From: Clostridia bacterium
GTDB taxonomy: Bacteria > Bacillota > Clostridia > Christensenellales > Borkfalkiaceae
Length of the DNA stretch: 40,821 nt
NCBI GenBank assembly: GCA_017504465.1
Contig: JAFVRE010000029.1
Coordinates: 1 to 40,821 of the forward strand
Direction: 5' to 3'
Shown: positions 8,274-16,806 of the stretch, one piece after another
Position numbering within the stretch: the first letter of the stretch is position 1
How the letters are laid out: each line of letters begins with the position of its first letter
Position numbers and translations under genes: made by a program
The notes under the pieces: generated by a model
Seen by the model: the letters and a program-made list of their open reading frames with translations, nothing else
The model's database searches: none
What the model was told of the DNA's origin: nothing

Positions 8274-9995
8274 TCAGTCGTTAACGTTTGAAAAATAATC
8301 GTCTAAAACGTGATCTCTATCGTTTCCTACTCTAATCGAAAGGCTTTGCATATCCGCCTGCGTCAAAAGGCCATATTCATAAGTCTCGAACAAGCTAAAA
8401 CTTCTATCCGCGTAAAAAACGGTAATATACTGCGCAAAATTCGGAAACGTGACGCCATCAATTTCAAAAAAGTCGGGATAGGGATATCCATTCGGATACG
8501 GTGGAATTTGCTCTATACTATCTTCGTATGGCGGAAGCGTGACTTCATAAAAATACCCACAACCAACCATCGCTACAATCGCACCGCTTTCGTATTCTCC
8601 GTAATAGTTGTAAACGTTTATTATGCACTCATGGTCGGAATGAGTAGAATCAAGCTTTTGAGCGTAAATTAATTTTATCAACTGATAATTCTTTGAAATC
8701 ATCTTTACGAGTACGGAATTCGCATCGAATATAGGCGAAAAATCTTTTTCTCCCACAACAGCGTAATACCCTACGTCTTTAAGATAAAAATACCTGTCTG
8801 AATAAAGTTCTATTACGCCGACGTCCGTTTTTAAGAAAAATCCGAGGCTTGGCATATCTGGATTACTTGTCAATTTTTCAAGCTCTAACTCAGAAAGTTT
8901 AACTGCGTATTCCCCCGAAAAATTTTCAAAGTTATAAAAGTCAACAGTATTTTGCGTCGAATAGTCAAGTTTATAATAAGGACTATTACACTCTATCGCG
9001 GGCATTTCTCTGTCTCCGCCCCCGCCCATAACGTAATATTTATCCCAAATCTTAAAATAGCCCCAACAGATTTGTTGAATTTTAAAATCCCCGCGAGACG
9101 TATAAACGGTCATTTCATAAAAGTCGCCAAAGGTATAGCTTATTTCCGACGGAGAAATTTCACGGATCGTAGGATTTATCAAAGTATATTTCAACCAACG
9201 ATACACGTTTTCTATATCCAACTCAAGGGTGCTCGTCTTATATTCCGAAGGCGTGCGAGTCGTAGTGTTTTCTATGTAAACCTCTCTTGCTTTGACAATG
9301 CGTTGAATGTCCGTAAGCTCGAGCGAAGCTTGTATATCAAAGAAATTACAAAATATCTTTTCTTCGCCGCTCGTCGTTTTTTTGCCCTTAAGCTCTAAAC
9401 GACCGCTTGCGTAATACTTGAAAAATTCTTGCATTTCTTCTTCTAAAGATAAAGCAAGCGTTATGTGATTTTCATCGAGCGCTTGAATAGTCGCCGTAGC
9501 GTAATCTTGCACGCTCAATACACCGCCAGAAGTTTTTACGCCCTCATACTTCCAAAAATATACGCTGTCGCCGATACGCTTATCGTAAGAAAGAAGTTCG
9601 TCTTTCAATTCTTGTGTGTAATCTAACGTCAAAAGATACGCCTTATCCGTTACTTGAAAGCCGATATCATTTTTATACACCGACGCGGAAGACGCTGGCG
9701 TAGAAATAATAGCGGGATAGGACTTGGTTACTTGTATCTCTGAACCAAAAGCCATAGAAATCAAATCGTCTTCTTTAAGAGTTAAATTAGGATTTTTGCC
9801 TTCTTCGTAGCTCGGCAATTCGCAAACTCCAAAATCGGGAACGTTCACGTACAAACCATCAAACCCTTCAATCGTTTGAACAACGCCATAATAAGTGTAA
9901 GTTGTCGTCGGCGTATTATCGTCTATACACCCGACAAAACAAACGCCGAGTATAGCGCATATAACCGATAAAATTGCCAATAAAAATTTTTTCAT
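8274..9995 (-). CDS. Large predicted lipoprotein between miaB and mutS, unknown function
   Basis: The 573-residue product has an export signal (Lys-Lys, then about 16 hydrophobic residues) and a lipobox ending FVGC with Cys23, so it is probably lipid-anchored outside the membrane. The mature protein is acidic and very rich in Tyr, Phe and Asp, which suggests beta-rich extracellular modules. I recognise no catalytic motif and no named domain, and there is no second membrane segment. AAGGAT precedes the ATG. The gene lies on the same strand as miaB (33 bases upstream) and mutS (32 bases downstream), so it appears to be in the same operon as the mismatch-repair genes. That position is unusual for a surface protein. 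Confidence 0.8.
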   Translation of the reverse strand: MKKFLLAILSVICAILGVCFVGCIDDNTPTTTYTYYGVVQTIEGFDGLYVNVPDFGVCELPSYEEGKNPNLTLKEDDLISMAFGSEIQVTKSYPAIISTPASSASVYKNDIGFQVTDKAYLLTLDYTQELKDELLSYDKRIGDSVYFWKYEGVKTSGGVLSVQDYATATIQALDENHITLALSLEEEMQEFFKYYASGRLELKGKKTTSGEEKIFCNFFDIQASLELTDIQRIVKAREVYIENTTTRTPSEYKTSTLELDIENVYRWLKYTLINPTIREISPSEISYTFGDFYEMTVYTSRGDFKIQQICWGYFKIWDKYYVMGGGGDREMPAIECNSPYYKLDYSTQNTVDFYNFENFSGEYAVKLSELELEKLTSNPDMPSLGFFLKTDVGVIELYSDRYFYLKDVGYYAVVGEKDFSPIFDANSVLVKMISKNYQLIKLIYAQKLDSTHSDHECIINVYNYYGEYESGAIVAMVGCGYFYEVTLPPYEDSIEQIPPYPNGYPYPDFFEIDGVTFPNFAQYITVFYADRSFSLFETYEYGLLTQADMQSLSIRVGNDRDHVLDDYFSNVND

Positions 9996-10028
9996 TTTTT
10001 AATCCTTTTTTTGAATACAGTTTCGAAT

Positions 10029-11357
10029 TTATCTTACCGAAATTATTTCGCCATATAAAGAAATACCATTAGCGTTTGTGATTTTTAAGGTGACGAATTT
10101 ACCAATTAAGTCGCTTTCACTCTTAAAGTACCCCATTCTGCCAAACTCGTCGCGACCTAAATAGTAGCCCTTTTTCTCGTCAAAATCTTCACAAAGAACC
10201 TCTACTTCTTTACCGAGATATTTTTCAGACTTCTTGCGGGTTTGGGAATTGACCAACTCAACAAGCCGTTGAATACGGTCCTTTTGTATTTCTTCAGGGA
10301 TTTGATTTTGCATTTCCGCGGCTTTCGTGCCTTGGCGTTTGGAATATACAAAGGTAAACGCCGATGCGAAATCTACTTCTTTAACAAGCGCTTCCGTTTG
10401 CAAATAATCCTCTTCCGTTTCGGCCGGGAACCCAACGATTATATCCGTCGTAAGTTCCGCTTCAGGAAAATAAGAACGCAGCATTTTTACTTCGCTCAAA
10501 TACTTTTCACGAGTATAACGTCTGTTCATTTCCTTTAAAACAGAATTGGAGCCTGACTGCACGGGCAAATGCACAAGCCTGCATATTTTTCTATGCTTTT
10601 GCATTACTTTCACGACTTCTTCATTAAAGTCTTTGGGGTGACTCGTCATAAACCGAACGCGGAAATCCCCTTCAACGCTTGCGACCATATCAAGAAGTTT
10701 CGCGAAATTCACCCCGTCCGTATTTCCATCGTTTCCATAAGAATTGACGTTTTGGCCAAGCAAAGTGATTTCTCTGTATCCTTCTTTAACGAGCTTTTCT
10801 ACTTCCGCCACGATATTCTCCGCTTTTCTCGAACGTTCTCTGCCGCGAACGTAAGGAACGATACAGTACGAACAAAAATTATTGCAGCCGTACATAATAT
10901 TCACCCAAGCGTTTGGATAGCTCGTGCGGTATGCGTCGGGAAATTCAACAATCTCGCCTTCTTTTTCTCTCACTTCAATCACGCGCTTTTTCTGAGATTG
11001 TTTACGTTTAATGAGCGCTTCAAGTTCTTCCAAATTCAACGTACCGAAGATAACGTCGATAAACGGAAATTTTTGTTTGAGAATTTCAGGTTTACCTTTT
11101 TCTTGCGTCATACAACCACCGACTGCAATAATGAGTTCCGGCTTTTGCTTTTTTAATTTCTTTAACGCACCGATATTCCCAAAGGCGTGATTTTCAGCAT
11201 TCTCACGAATACAGCAAGTATTGAAAAGAATAATATCCGCCTCTTCCTTTTTGTTTGTTTCTTCGTAGCCCATACGGTGAAAAATACCCGCCATTTTTTC
11301 TGATTCGTGCACGTTCATTTGACAACCGTACGTTACGATATGATATTTCTTCGACAT
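10029..11357 (-). CDS. miaB: tRNA-2-methylthio-N6-dimethylallyladenosine synthase
   Basis: MiaB is a radical-SAM methylthiotransferase that adds a methylthio group to i6A37, the base made by MiaA from the same gene group. The N-terminal domain has the three cluster cysteines in YGCQMN, FNTCCIRE and GGCMTQEK. The radical SAM motif is CNNFCSYC, followed by VRGRERSR. The last ~65 residues form a TRAM RNA-binding domain. I start it at the ATG at 11357 (MSKKYHIVTYGCQ), which has GGAAGG before it. A longer frame reaches 11399, but its extra 14 residues are unlike the family. A promoter and a palindrome lie just upstream. The gene heads the miaB-lipoprotein-mutS-mutL-miaA group. Confidence 0.96.
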   Translation of the reverse strand: MSKKYHIVTYGCQMNVHESEKMAGIFHRMGYEETNKKEEADIILFNTCCIRENAENHAFGNIGALKKLKKQKPELIIAVGGCMTQEKGKPEILKQKFPFIDVIFGTLNLEELEALIKRKQSQKKRVIEVREKEGEIVEFPDAYRTSYPNAWVNIMYGCNNFCSYCIVPYVRGRERSRKAENIVAEVEKLVKEGYREITLLGQNVNSYGNDGNTDGVNFAKLLDMVASVEGDFRVRFMTSHPKDFNEEVVKVMQKHRKICRLVHLPVQSGSNSVLKEMNRRYTREKYLSEVKMLRSYFPEAELTTDIIVGFPAETEEDYLQTEALVKEVDFASAFTFVYSKRQGTKAAEMQNQIPEEIQKDRIQRLVELVNSQTRKKSEKYLGKEVEVLCEDFDEKKGYYLGRDEFGRMGYFKSESDLIGKFVTLKITNANGISLYGEIISVR

Positions 11358-11383
11358 AAAACCTTCCGTAAAAATATTTTTGC

Positions 11384-11404
11384 AACGAATGTTACACATT
11401 CGTT
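11384..11404. promoter_or_regulatory. 21-bp perfect palindrome in the miaB leader
   Basis: AACGAATGT (11384-11392) and ACATTCGTT (11396-11404) are perfect inverted arms around TAC. The site lies about 12 bases downstream of the predicted miaB transcription start and 27 bases before the start codon. That position suits a repressor operator or a leader hairpin. It is not a standard Firmicute LexA box (GAAC-N4-GTTC). Confidence 0.5.
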
Positions 11405-11422
11405 ACGCACTTTTCCACGATT

Positions 11423-11451
11423 ATTATACTTCATTTTTTAAATTTTATCAA
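11423..11451 (-). promoter_or_regulatory. Sigma-A promoter for the miaB-mutSL group
   Basis: On the minus strand, TTGATA (11451-11446) is followed after exactly 17 bases by TATAAT (11428-11423). This is a near-consensus sigma-A promoter pointing into miaB, with a start expected near 11416. Confidence 0.75.
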
Positions 11452-11535
11452 GTCTTTAAGCGGGGATAAGCTCTATTTTTTCTTATATTGGGAGTATTCC
11501 ACATAAAAAAACTTACAATTACAAATACTTTTCTT

Positions 11536-13791
11536 ATGAAAATATTGAAAAAACTCTTAAAAATTTTTTTGCTTTTACTCTTGCTTACTATTTTCTTTTT
11601 TATAGGATACTATTTTTCCGTCACAAAAGACGTTGCGCTTTCTCCTGAAAAATTAACGATCAATGAGAATACAGCACAAATTTACGATGCTAACGACAAG
11701 GAATTTGCCAACGCTTCTACGCTTGTCGCTCAAGAAATTACCCGAATTGCAGATATTCCAGAACATACGAAATGGGCATTTATCGATACTGAGGACCGCA
11801 GTTTTTTTTCACACAACGGTTTTAACGTAAAACGAATTGTAAAAGCTCTTTTAAATAATCTAAAATCCGCGTCTTTTAAAGAAGGGGCTTCAACGATTTC
11901 CCAACAGCTAATTAAAAACACTCACCTTTCTCAACAAAAAACGATTAAGCGAAAACTTCAAGAATTTAAACTTACTTATCAGCTTGAAAAAAACTATTCT
12001 AAGGAAGACATTTTAGAAAAATATCTAAATACGATTTACTTTGGCCACAGCTGTTTTGGGATTACGTCCGCATCAAAATTCTATTTTGGTAAACCTCCTT
12101 CTGAATTGACGCTTTCGGAATCGGCTATACTCGCGGGGATGGTCAAATCCCCAAATAACTATTCTCCATTTAAAAAACCTGAAAAATGCGAAAATCGGCG
12201 CAACGTAGTACTAAATGGAATGAGAGAAATGCGGCATATTAGCGACGAGCAAGTAAATCAAGCAAAATTAGCGCCTTTACCCGATTCCCCTACACTCGAA
12301 AAAGGAAATAAACACTATATTTCCGCTGTTTTTGACGAGATTGAATCCTTGTCAGAGCAATATAATTTTTCCGTCGGGGGTAAAATTTCAATCCACACCT
12401 ATCTAAATGAAGATTTGCAGGACTTTTTAGAATCGCAAGCAAAAAATATAGATTGCGACTGCGTGTTTTCCGTTCTCGATAATCTCACGCACGGAATTTC
12501 CGCCTATTACAAAACGGCAAAAATCAATGCGCGTTCTCCCGCCTCGCTCATTAAACCATTGGCCGTTTACGCGCCTGCAATTGAAGAAAATTTGCTTTGT
12601 CCCGCCACACCGTTACTCGACGAAAAAATCAACTTTTCAGGTTATGAACCTAAAAATTTCGACGGAAATTATTACGGATATATCAGCGCAAGACAAGCCC
12701 TTTCAAAGAGTTTAAATATCCCCGCCGTAAAACTTCTAAATAGTCTTGGAGTTAAAAAATCGGCACAATATCTTGAAAAATTGTCCTTATCCATTACCGA
12801 AGAAGACAAAACGCTTGCCCTCGCGCTCGGCGGAATACAAAATGGATTTACCTTAAATCAGCTCATAGGAGCGTATTCCAGTTTTGCCTGCAACGGTATT
12901 TATACTCCACCGTCGTTTATTAGAAAAATTTATATTGACGGCGAAGTCGTTTATTCAAGAAAAATTATTGAAAGTCAAGTATTTTCCGATAGTACCGCCT
13001 TTCTTATAACAGATATGCTACGAACGGCAGTCAAGGACGGAACTGCAAAAAAATTGCGAGCTCTACCTTTTGATATCGCTGCAAAAACGGGTACAAACGG
13101 CGTTGAAGGAAAAAATTTAGACGCATATACGATATCTTATACAACCGCGAATACAGTTGGCGTTTGGCTTGGTAACGCAAGCAACGCCCCCATTGAATAT
13201 ACGGGCGGCGGTAAACCCTGTGATATCGTTTATAAAATAAACGAGCGTATCAACGAAATTAGTCCTTTCAAAGAAAATATTACGCCCTTTTTACAACCAG
13301 ATAGCGTAAAAATAATAAAAATAGATAGTATTGAATACGAGAATTCAAAAAAAATACTCCTTGCTGACCCCATATCACCTTCTGAATTTATGTTTCAAGA
13401 ACTTTTTCAAGAATCACTAATCCCAACCCAACAAGCCGCACATTTTTCAAACCCTAAGATAAATTCTCCTAAAATCCAACTCACCGACAAGAAAATAAAT
13501 ATTACGTTTGACATAAATGCCCCTAAATTTTACAAAATTATCGTTAAAAAGTACTACGCCTCACGTAATACCTATGTAACGCATAGTACTTTGTACGAAG
13601 GAAGCATCCCTGAGCATTTAACAGATATACTTGATGATGATCGGGTGTACGTTTATTCGGTTACCCCATATTATAAAGATATAGCGGGAAATACGATTTT
13701 TTTGCCGTCCGTTTCACTTTCTGGGAATAAGAGCCCTATTCTTCCTGATTCTCCGCCAAATATTATTAAAAAGGACTGGTGGAATTACTAA
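11536..13791 (+). CDS. Class A penicillin-binding protein (transglycosylase/transpeptidase)
   Basis: This enzyme polymerises and crosslinks peptidoglycan at the outer face of the membrane. A short Lys-rich N-terminus leads to one very hydrophobic membrane segment. The GT51 transglycosylase domain follows, with TEDRSFFSHNG (catalytic Glu), GASTISQQLIKN, KRKLQE and YLNTIYFG. The transpeptidase domain has the SxxK motif in SPASLIKP, SxN in SKSLNIP and the KTG motif in AAKTGTNG. A C-terminal fibronectin-like region (about the last 110 residues) ends the protein. I prefer the ATG at 11536 (MKILKK). The frame is open from a TTG at 11488, and neither start has a clean ribosome site. The gene is divergent from miaB and converges on the transporter gene. 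Confidence 0.92.
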   Translation: MKILKKLLKIFLLLLLLTIFFFIGYYFSVTKDVALSPEKLTINENTAQIYDANDKEFANASTLVAQEITRIADIPEHTKWAFIDTEDRSFFSHNGFNVKRIVKALLNNLKSASFKEGASTISQQLIKNTHLSQQKTIKRKLQEFKLTYQLEKNYSKEDILEKYLNTIYFGHSCFGITSASKFYFGKPPSELTLSESAILAGMVKSPNNYSPFKKPEKCENRRNVVLNGMREMRHISDEQVNQAKLAPLPDSPTLEKGNKHYISAVFDEIESLSEQYNFSVGGKISIHTYLNEDLQDFLESQAKNIDCDCVFSVLDNLTHGISAYYKTAKINARSPASLIKPLAVYAPAIEENLLCPATPLLDEKINFSGYEPKNFDGNYYGYISARQALSKSLNIPAVKLLNSLGVKKSAQYLEKLSLSITEEDKTLALALGGIQNGFTLNQLIGAYSSFACNGIYTPPSFIRKIYIDGEVVYSRKIIESQVFSDSTAFLITDMLRTAVKDGTAKKLRALPFDIAAKTGTNGVEGKNLDAYTISYTTANTVGVWLGNASNAPIEYTGGGKPCDIVYKINERINEISPFKENITPFLQPDSVKIIKIDSIEYENSKKILLADPISPSEFMFQELFQESLIPTQQAAHFSNPKINSPKIQLTDKKINITFDINAPKFYKIIVKKYYASRNTYVTHSTLYEGSIPEHLTDILDDDRVYVYSVTPYYKDIAGNTIFLPSVSLSGNKSPILPDSPPNIIKKDWWNY

Positions 13792-13812
13792 ATAAATTTA
13801 TAAAAGTTATAT

Positions 13813-13854
13813 AAAAAATCGCGTGCAACCCTGTAGGTTACGCGCGATTTTTTT
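13813..13854. terminator. Bidirectional terminator between the PBP and transporter genes
   Basis: AAAAAATCGCG (13813-13823) pairs with CGCGATTTTTT (13843-13853), and the inner AACC/GGTT extends the stem. A-tract and T-tract flanks make it usable from both sides, as expected between these convergent genes. Confidence 0.85.
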
Positions 13855-13871
13855 AGCTTTTCCTTACTTTC

Positions 13872-15103
13872 TTAAATTATGCCTGCGCCAAGTAAGATCA
13901 TTAAATTTGAAGAAACTACAATCAACACAAGCGCAATGGGATAAGTTGCGGCATACGCCGAAGCTACGTCGTCTGTTCCTGCAACGGAAATCAACGAGCC
14001 TAACGCGGGAGTACTTGTCATACCACCTGTAATCGAACCTAAATTATTGAATATCGAAAGCTTAAACACGTATTTTCCTAATACGAATCCAACTACCATA
14101 GGAACGGTTGCCATAATAATTCCATAAACGATATAAATCCAGTTAAACGAAGAAACAAATCTTACACCGCCCGGGAACCCTGCGCCAACAAGGAACAAAA
14201 TCAAACCAAGCTCTCTAAAGAAATTCAACGTTTGTTTGCTAACTTTCATATCAATTTTACCGATATGACCAAAATGCCCTACAATTAAACCTGCAATCAG
14301 CGTACCGCCGCTTGAACCGAAACTGAAATAGCTCGTAGCGGAAATAGGAATTTTAATCGCTCCAATTGCCATACCAAGCGCAACGGTGAAGAAGAATGAA
14401 AAGAAACCAAATTCATCAATATTCCAACGTTTTTTACCGTCCATTTGGATTTGAATTGTGTTTGCTGCAACGAAATGCGCTCTTTCCTCTTCGATATTGA
14501 CTTTTAAAAGCTTCGGCATGATTTGAACGAACAAAACAACACCTAAAACGCCGTATAAATAACCGATACCATAACCAGCTGTAACTTTATCCGCCAACTC
14601 TTTGCTAATCGCATTTGCCGCCTCTTTTGCCGCTGAAAACGCGGGCGTACTCGTAAGCGAGCCTGAAAGCAAACCAGCGCCCATACCTATATCCATATTA
14701 GGATCTAACGCAGTAATCAAAACTGTAATCCCTACGCCGATTAATACAATGGCTACGCCCATTACAAGATAGGAAATCATGCTTTTATTGAAAGATCTAA
14801 AGAACTTCGGACCAGCAATCAAACCAACCGCCGTAACAAACATAACCGTGCCTAAACTTGAAATGTTCCCAAGTGTTTTTTCAACGGAATCGTCCCAAAG
14901 TGTTATTGTTTTCCCTCCAACCTCAAAGGAATCAACGAATGAGAAAAGCACACCGAATAAAATCGCGACAAGTAAAACACCTGCAGTCCCAAGGGATTAC
15001 CCTTGATTTCAATTCTACCTAGCAAAAGCCCTAAAGAAACGACTACAAATACGATAAAAAGCGTCGATAGGAGCGCACTGGTAGTTATTCCTAAATACTC
15101 CAT
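13872..15103 (-). pseudogene. AspT/YidE-family (aspartate:alanine exchanger type) transporter with one-base frameshift
   Basis: The protein has the two copies of the exchanger domain that define this family, seen as SGSLTSTPAFSAA in the first half and GGMTSTPALGSL in the second. There are about ten hydrophobic segments and no TrkA-C insert. Relatives exchange aspartate for alanine or move other small acids. The N-terminus starts at the ATG at 15103 behind GGAGG and reads to LGRIEIKGNPLG. The frame then breaks near 14989. Adding one G to a GGG run restores GTAGVLLVAILFG and joins it to the frame open from 14951 to 13872. The restored length is about 410 residues. The lesion may be real decay or a homopolymer sequencing error. 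The gene follows the Hdr/fumarate-reductase operon, so C4-acid transport is plausible but inferred. Confidence 0.85.
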
Positions 15104-15125
15104 AAAAAACCTCCATATTGTTGCG

Positions 15126-15164
15126 GACAAAAACGCACAAAGCGTACCCCCTGTGCGTTTTGTC
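15126..15164 (-). terminator. Terminator-like hairpin between the flavoprotein and transporter genes
   Basis: On the plus strand GACAAAAACGCACA (15126-15139) and TGTGCGTTTTGTC (15152-15164) form a 13-bp stem with one bulge. Read on the minus strand, the stem ends in a T-rich arm. It lies between the flavoprotein stop and the transporter start, only about 12 bases before the transporter's GGAGG. That leaves no room for a separate promoter, so it may act as a partial terminator or attenuator inside the operon. Confidence 0.65.
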
Positions 15165-15189
15165 TAAAAGTATTTACAATATTATTAAA

Positions 15190-16794
15190 TTATTTATCCT
15201 TTCTTCTATAATCGGGAAGAAGTCTAGGAGAAGGCATATCCGAGCAAATACCTGCATCTTCAAGCTCTTTCTCAAATTCCCGAACGTGAGCAAGAGTAAG
15301 TTCTTTAAGTTCTACACTTTTACATTTTTCGCCTGCTTGTTGACCTGCATTTCTACCGAATACGATGATATCGAGCAAGGAATTGCCCATAAGTCTATTC
15401 GTTCCGTGAATGCCGCCAACTACTTCGCCTGCAACGTAAAGATTTTCAACGCAGGTCATGCCGTTTGCGCCGATATCCAAACCACCATTTTGATAGTGAA
15501 GCGTGGGATAAACCAAAATAGGTTCTTTGCGAAGGTCAATACCGTATTTACCGAACATACGAAGCATCGCAGGGATACGTTTTTCAATTGTACCTTCGCC
15601 GTGGATCATATCGATAAGCGGCGTATCAAGCCAAACGCCTTCTCCATCCGTCGTCTTAATTCCGTTATTTCTTTCTTTGCATTCACGAATAATCGAAGAA
15701 GCCGTAACGTCACGAGTTTCCAAAGGATTAACAAACGCAATACCGTCTTTATTAACAAGTTGCGCACCAAGCGAACGGACTTTTTCAGTTACAAGCGCAC
15801 CGTAGATTTGCGTAGGTTCAGCAGCGCCCGTAGGATGATATTGCAAAGTTTCAGGATATAAAAGTTTTGCACCTGCGCGATATCCAAGAACCAAACCGTC
15901 TGCCGTTGCGCCGTAATGGTTAGACGTCGGGAACCCTTGATAATGTAATCTACCAGCGCCACCCGTCGCAATAACGACAGTTTTTGCTCTTGCCACAAGG
16001 ATTTCCTTTGTTTCCATGTTCATCAAAACCGCACCCGCGATTTTTCCTTCAGTATCTTTAATAAGCTCGATTGCGGAAGTGAAATCAACTACGGTAATAC
16101 CACGGTTAAATACTTCATCGCGAAGGGTACGCATAATTTCAGAACCCGAATAGTCACGACACGCGTGCATTCTCTTTCTGGACGTACCACCGCCGTGCGT
16201 GGTTACCATCGTACCATCTTCTTCTTTATCGAACATTACGCCCAAATTATTGAGCCATTGAATCGCCTCGGGGGCTTCGCTTACAAGCTTATACAAAAGT
16301 TCGGGCTTATTTTTGAAATGACCACCGCCGAGCGCGTCAAGATAATGAATGGCAGGGCTATCGTTTTCCTTATCTGCAGCTTGAATACCGCCTTCAGCCA
16401 TTGCCGTATTTGCGTCGCCTAAGCGCAATTTCGTAACAATCATTACGTTTGCGCCGCGATTGTGCGCTTCTATAGCCGCGGAAGAACCCGCACCGCCTCC
16501 GCCGATAACGAGTACGTCAACGTCGTAATTAGGATTTGCAAGGTCGATTTGCATATCAAGCACACGGGATCTGCCTTGAAGAAGCTCTGCAAGTTCGTGA
16601 AGAACCTTTCCACCTTTATTTTTACCAACCTTAAGTTCTTCATACGCAGTTGTAATATAATCGGGATGGAAGGAAGCTAAAACCTCGTCTTTTTGTTCTG
16701 CAGACATACGAGGAATATTCGCACCGAAACGAGCGCTTCTCGTTTCTTCGACTTTTTTCATAGATTGTATTTGTTCTTCAGTATATTGATACAT
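15190..16794 (-). CDS. Fumarate reductase/succinate dehydrogenase-type flavoprotein, soluble (TfrA-like)
   Basis: The FAD-binding fold starts at DVLVIGGGGAGSSAA (about 94-107). Family active-site landmarks follow: QYHPTG (His320), Arg340, LHYQNGG (His433) and HGTNRLMGNSL (Arg467). By position these match the substrate-binding and proton-delivery residues of fumarate reductases, so fumarate reduction to succinate is the best call. NadB-type L-aspartate oxidase is less likely given the Fe-S partner next door. Three things are odd. The first ~90 residues are an extra N-terminal region, the loop normally reading RGEGG is RSLGA, and the C-terminal helical domain is cut to about 50 residues. There is no membrane anchor gene. 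AAGGAG precedes the ATG, and the gene closes the Hdr/Flx operon. Confidence 0.85.
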   Translation of the reverse strand: MYQYTEEQIQSMKKVEETRSARFGANIPRMSAEQKDEVLASFHPDYITTAYEELKVGKNKGGKVLHELAELLQGRSRVLDMQIDLANPNYDVDVLVIGGGGAGSSAAIEAHNRGANVMIVTKLRLGDANTAMAEGGIQAADKENDSPAIHYLDALGGGHFKNKPELLYKLVSEAPEAIQWLNNLGVMFDKEEDGTMVTTHGGGTSRKRMHACRDYSGSEIMRTLRDEVFNRGITVVDFTSAIELIKDTEGKIAGAVLMNMETKEILVARAKTVVIATGGAGRLHYQGFPTSNHYGATADGLVLGYRAGAKLLYPETLQYHPTGAAEPTQIYGALVTEKVRSLGAQLVNKDGIAFVNPLETRDVTASSIIRECKERNNGIKTTDGEGVWLDTPLIDMIHGEGTIEKRIPAMLRMFGKYGIDLRKEPILVYPTLHYQNGGLDIGANGMTCVENLYVAGEVVGGIHGTNRLMGNSLLDIIVFGRNAGQQAGEKCKSVELKELTLAHVREFEKELEDAGICSDMPSPRLLPDYRRKDK

Positions 16795-16806
16795 AAGTCT
16801 TGCTCC

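Noticed and set aside
13501-13515. 15-base match between the PBP coding region and the ung upstream palindrome (ATTACGTTTGACATA)
   Set aside because: Only one arm is shared and the PBP copy is inside an ordinary coding frame. One such match is plausible by chance in 40 kb of AT-rich sequence.
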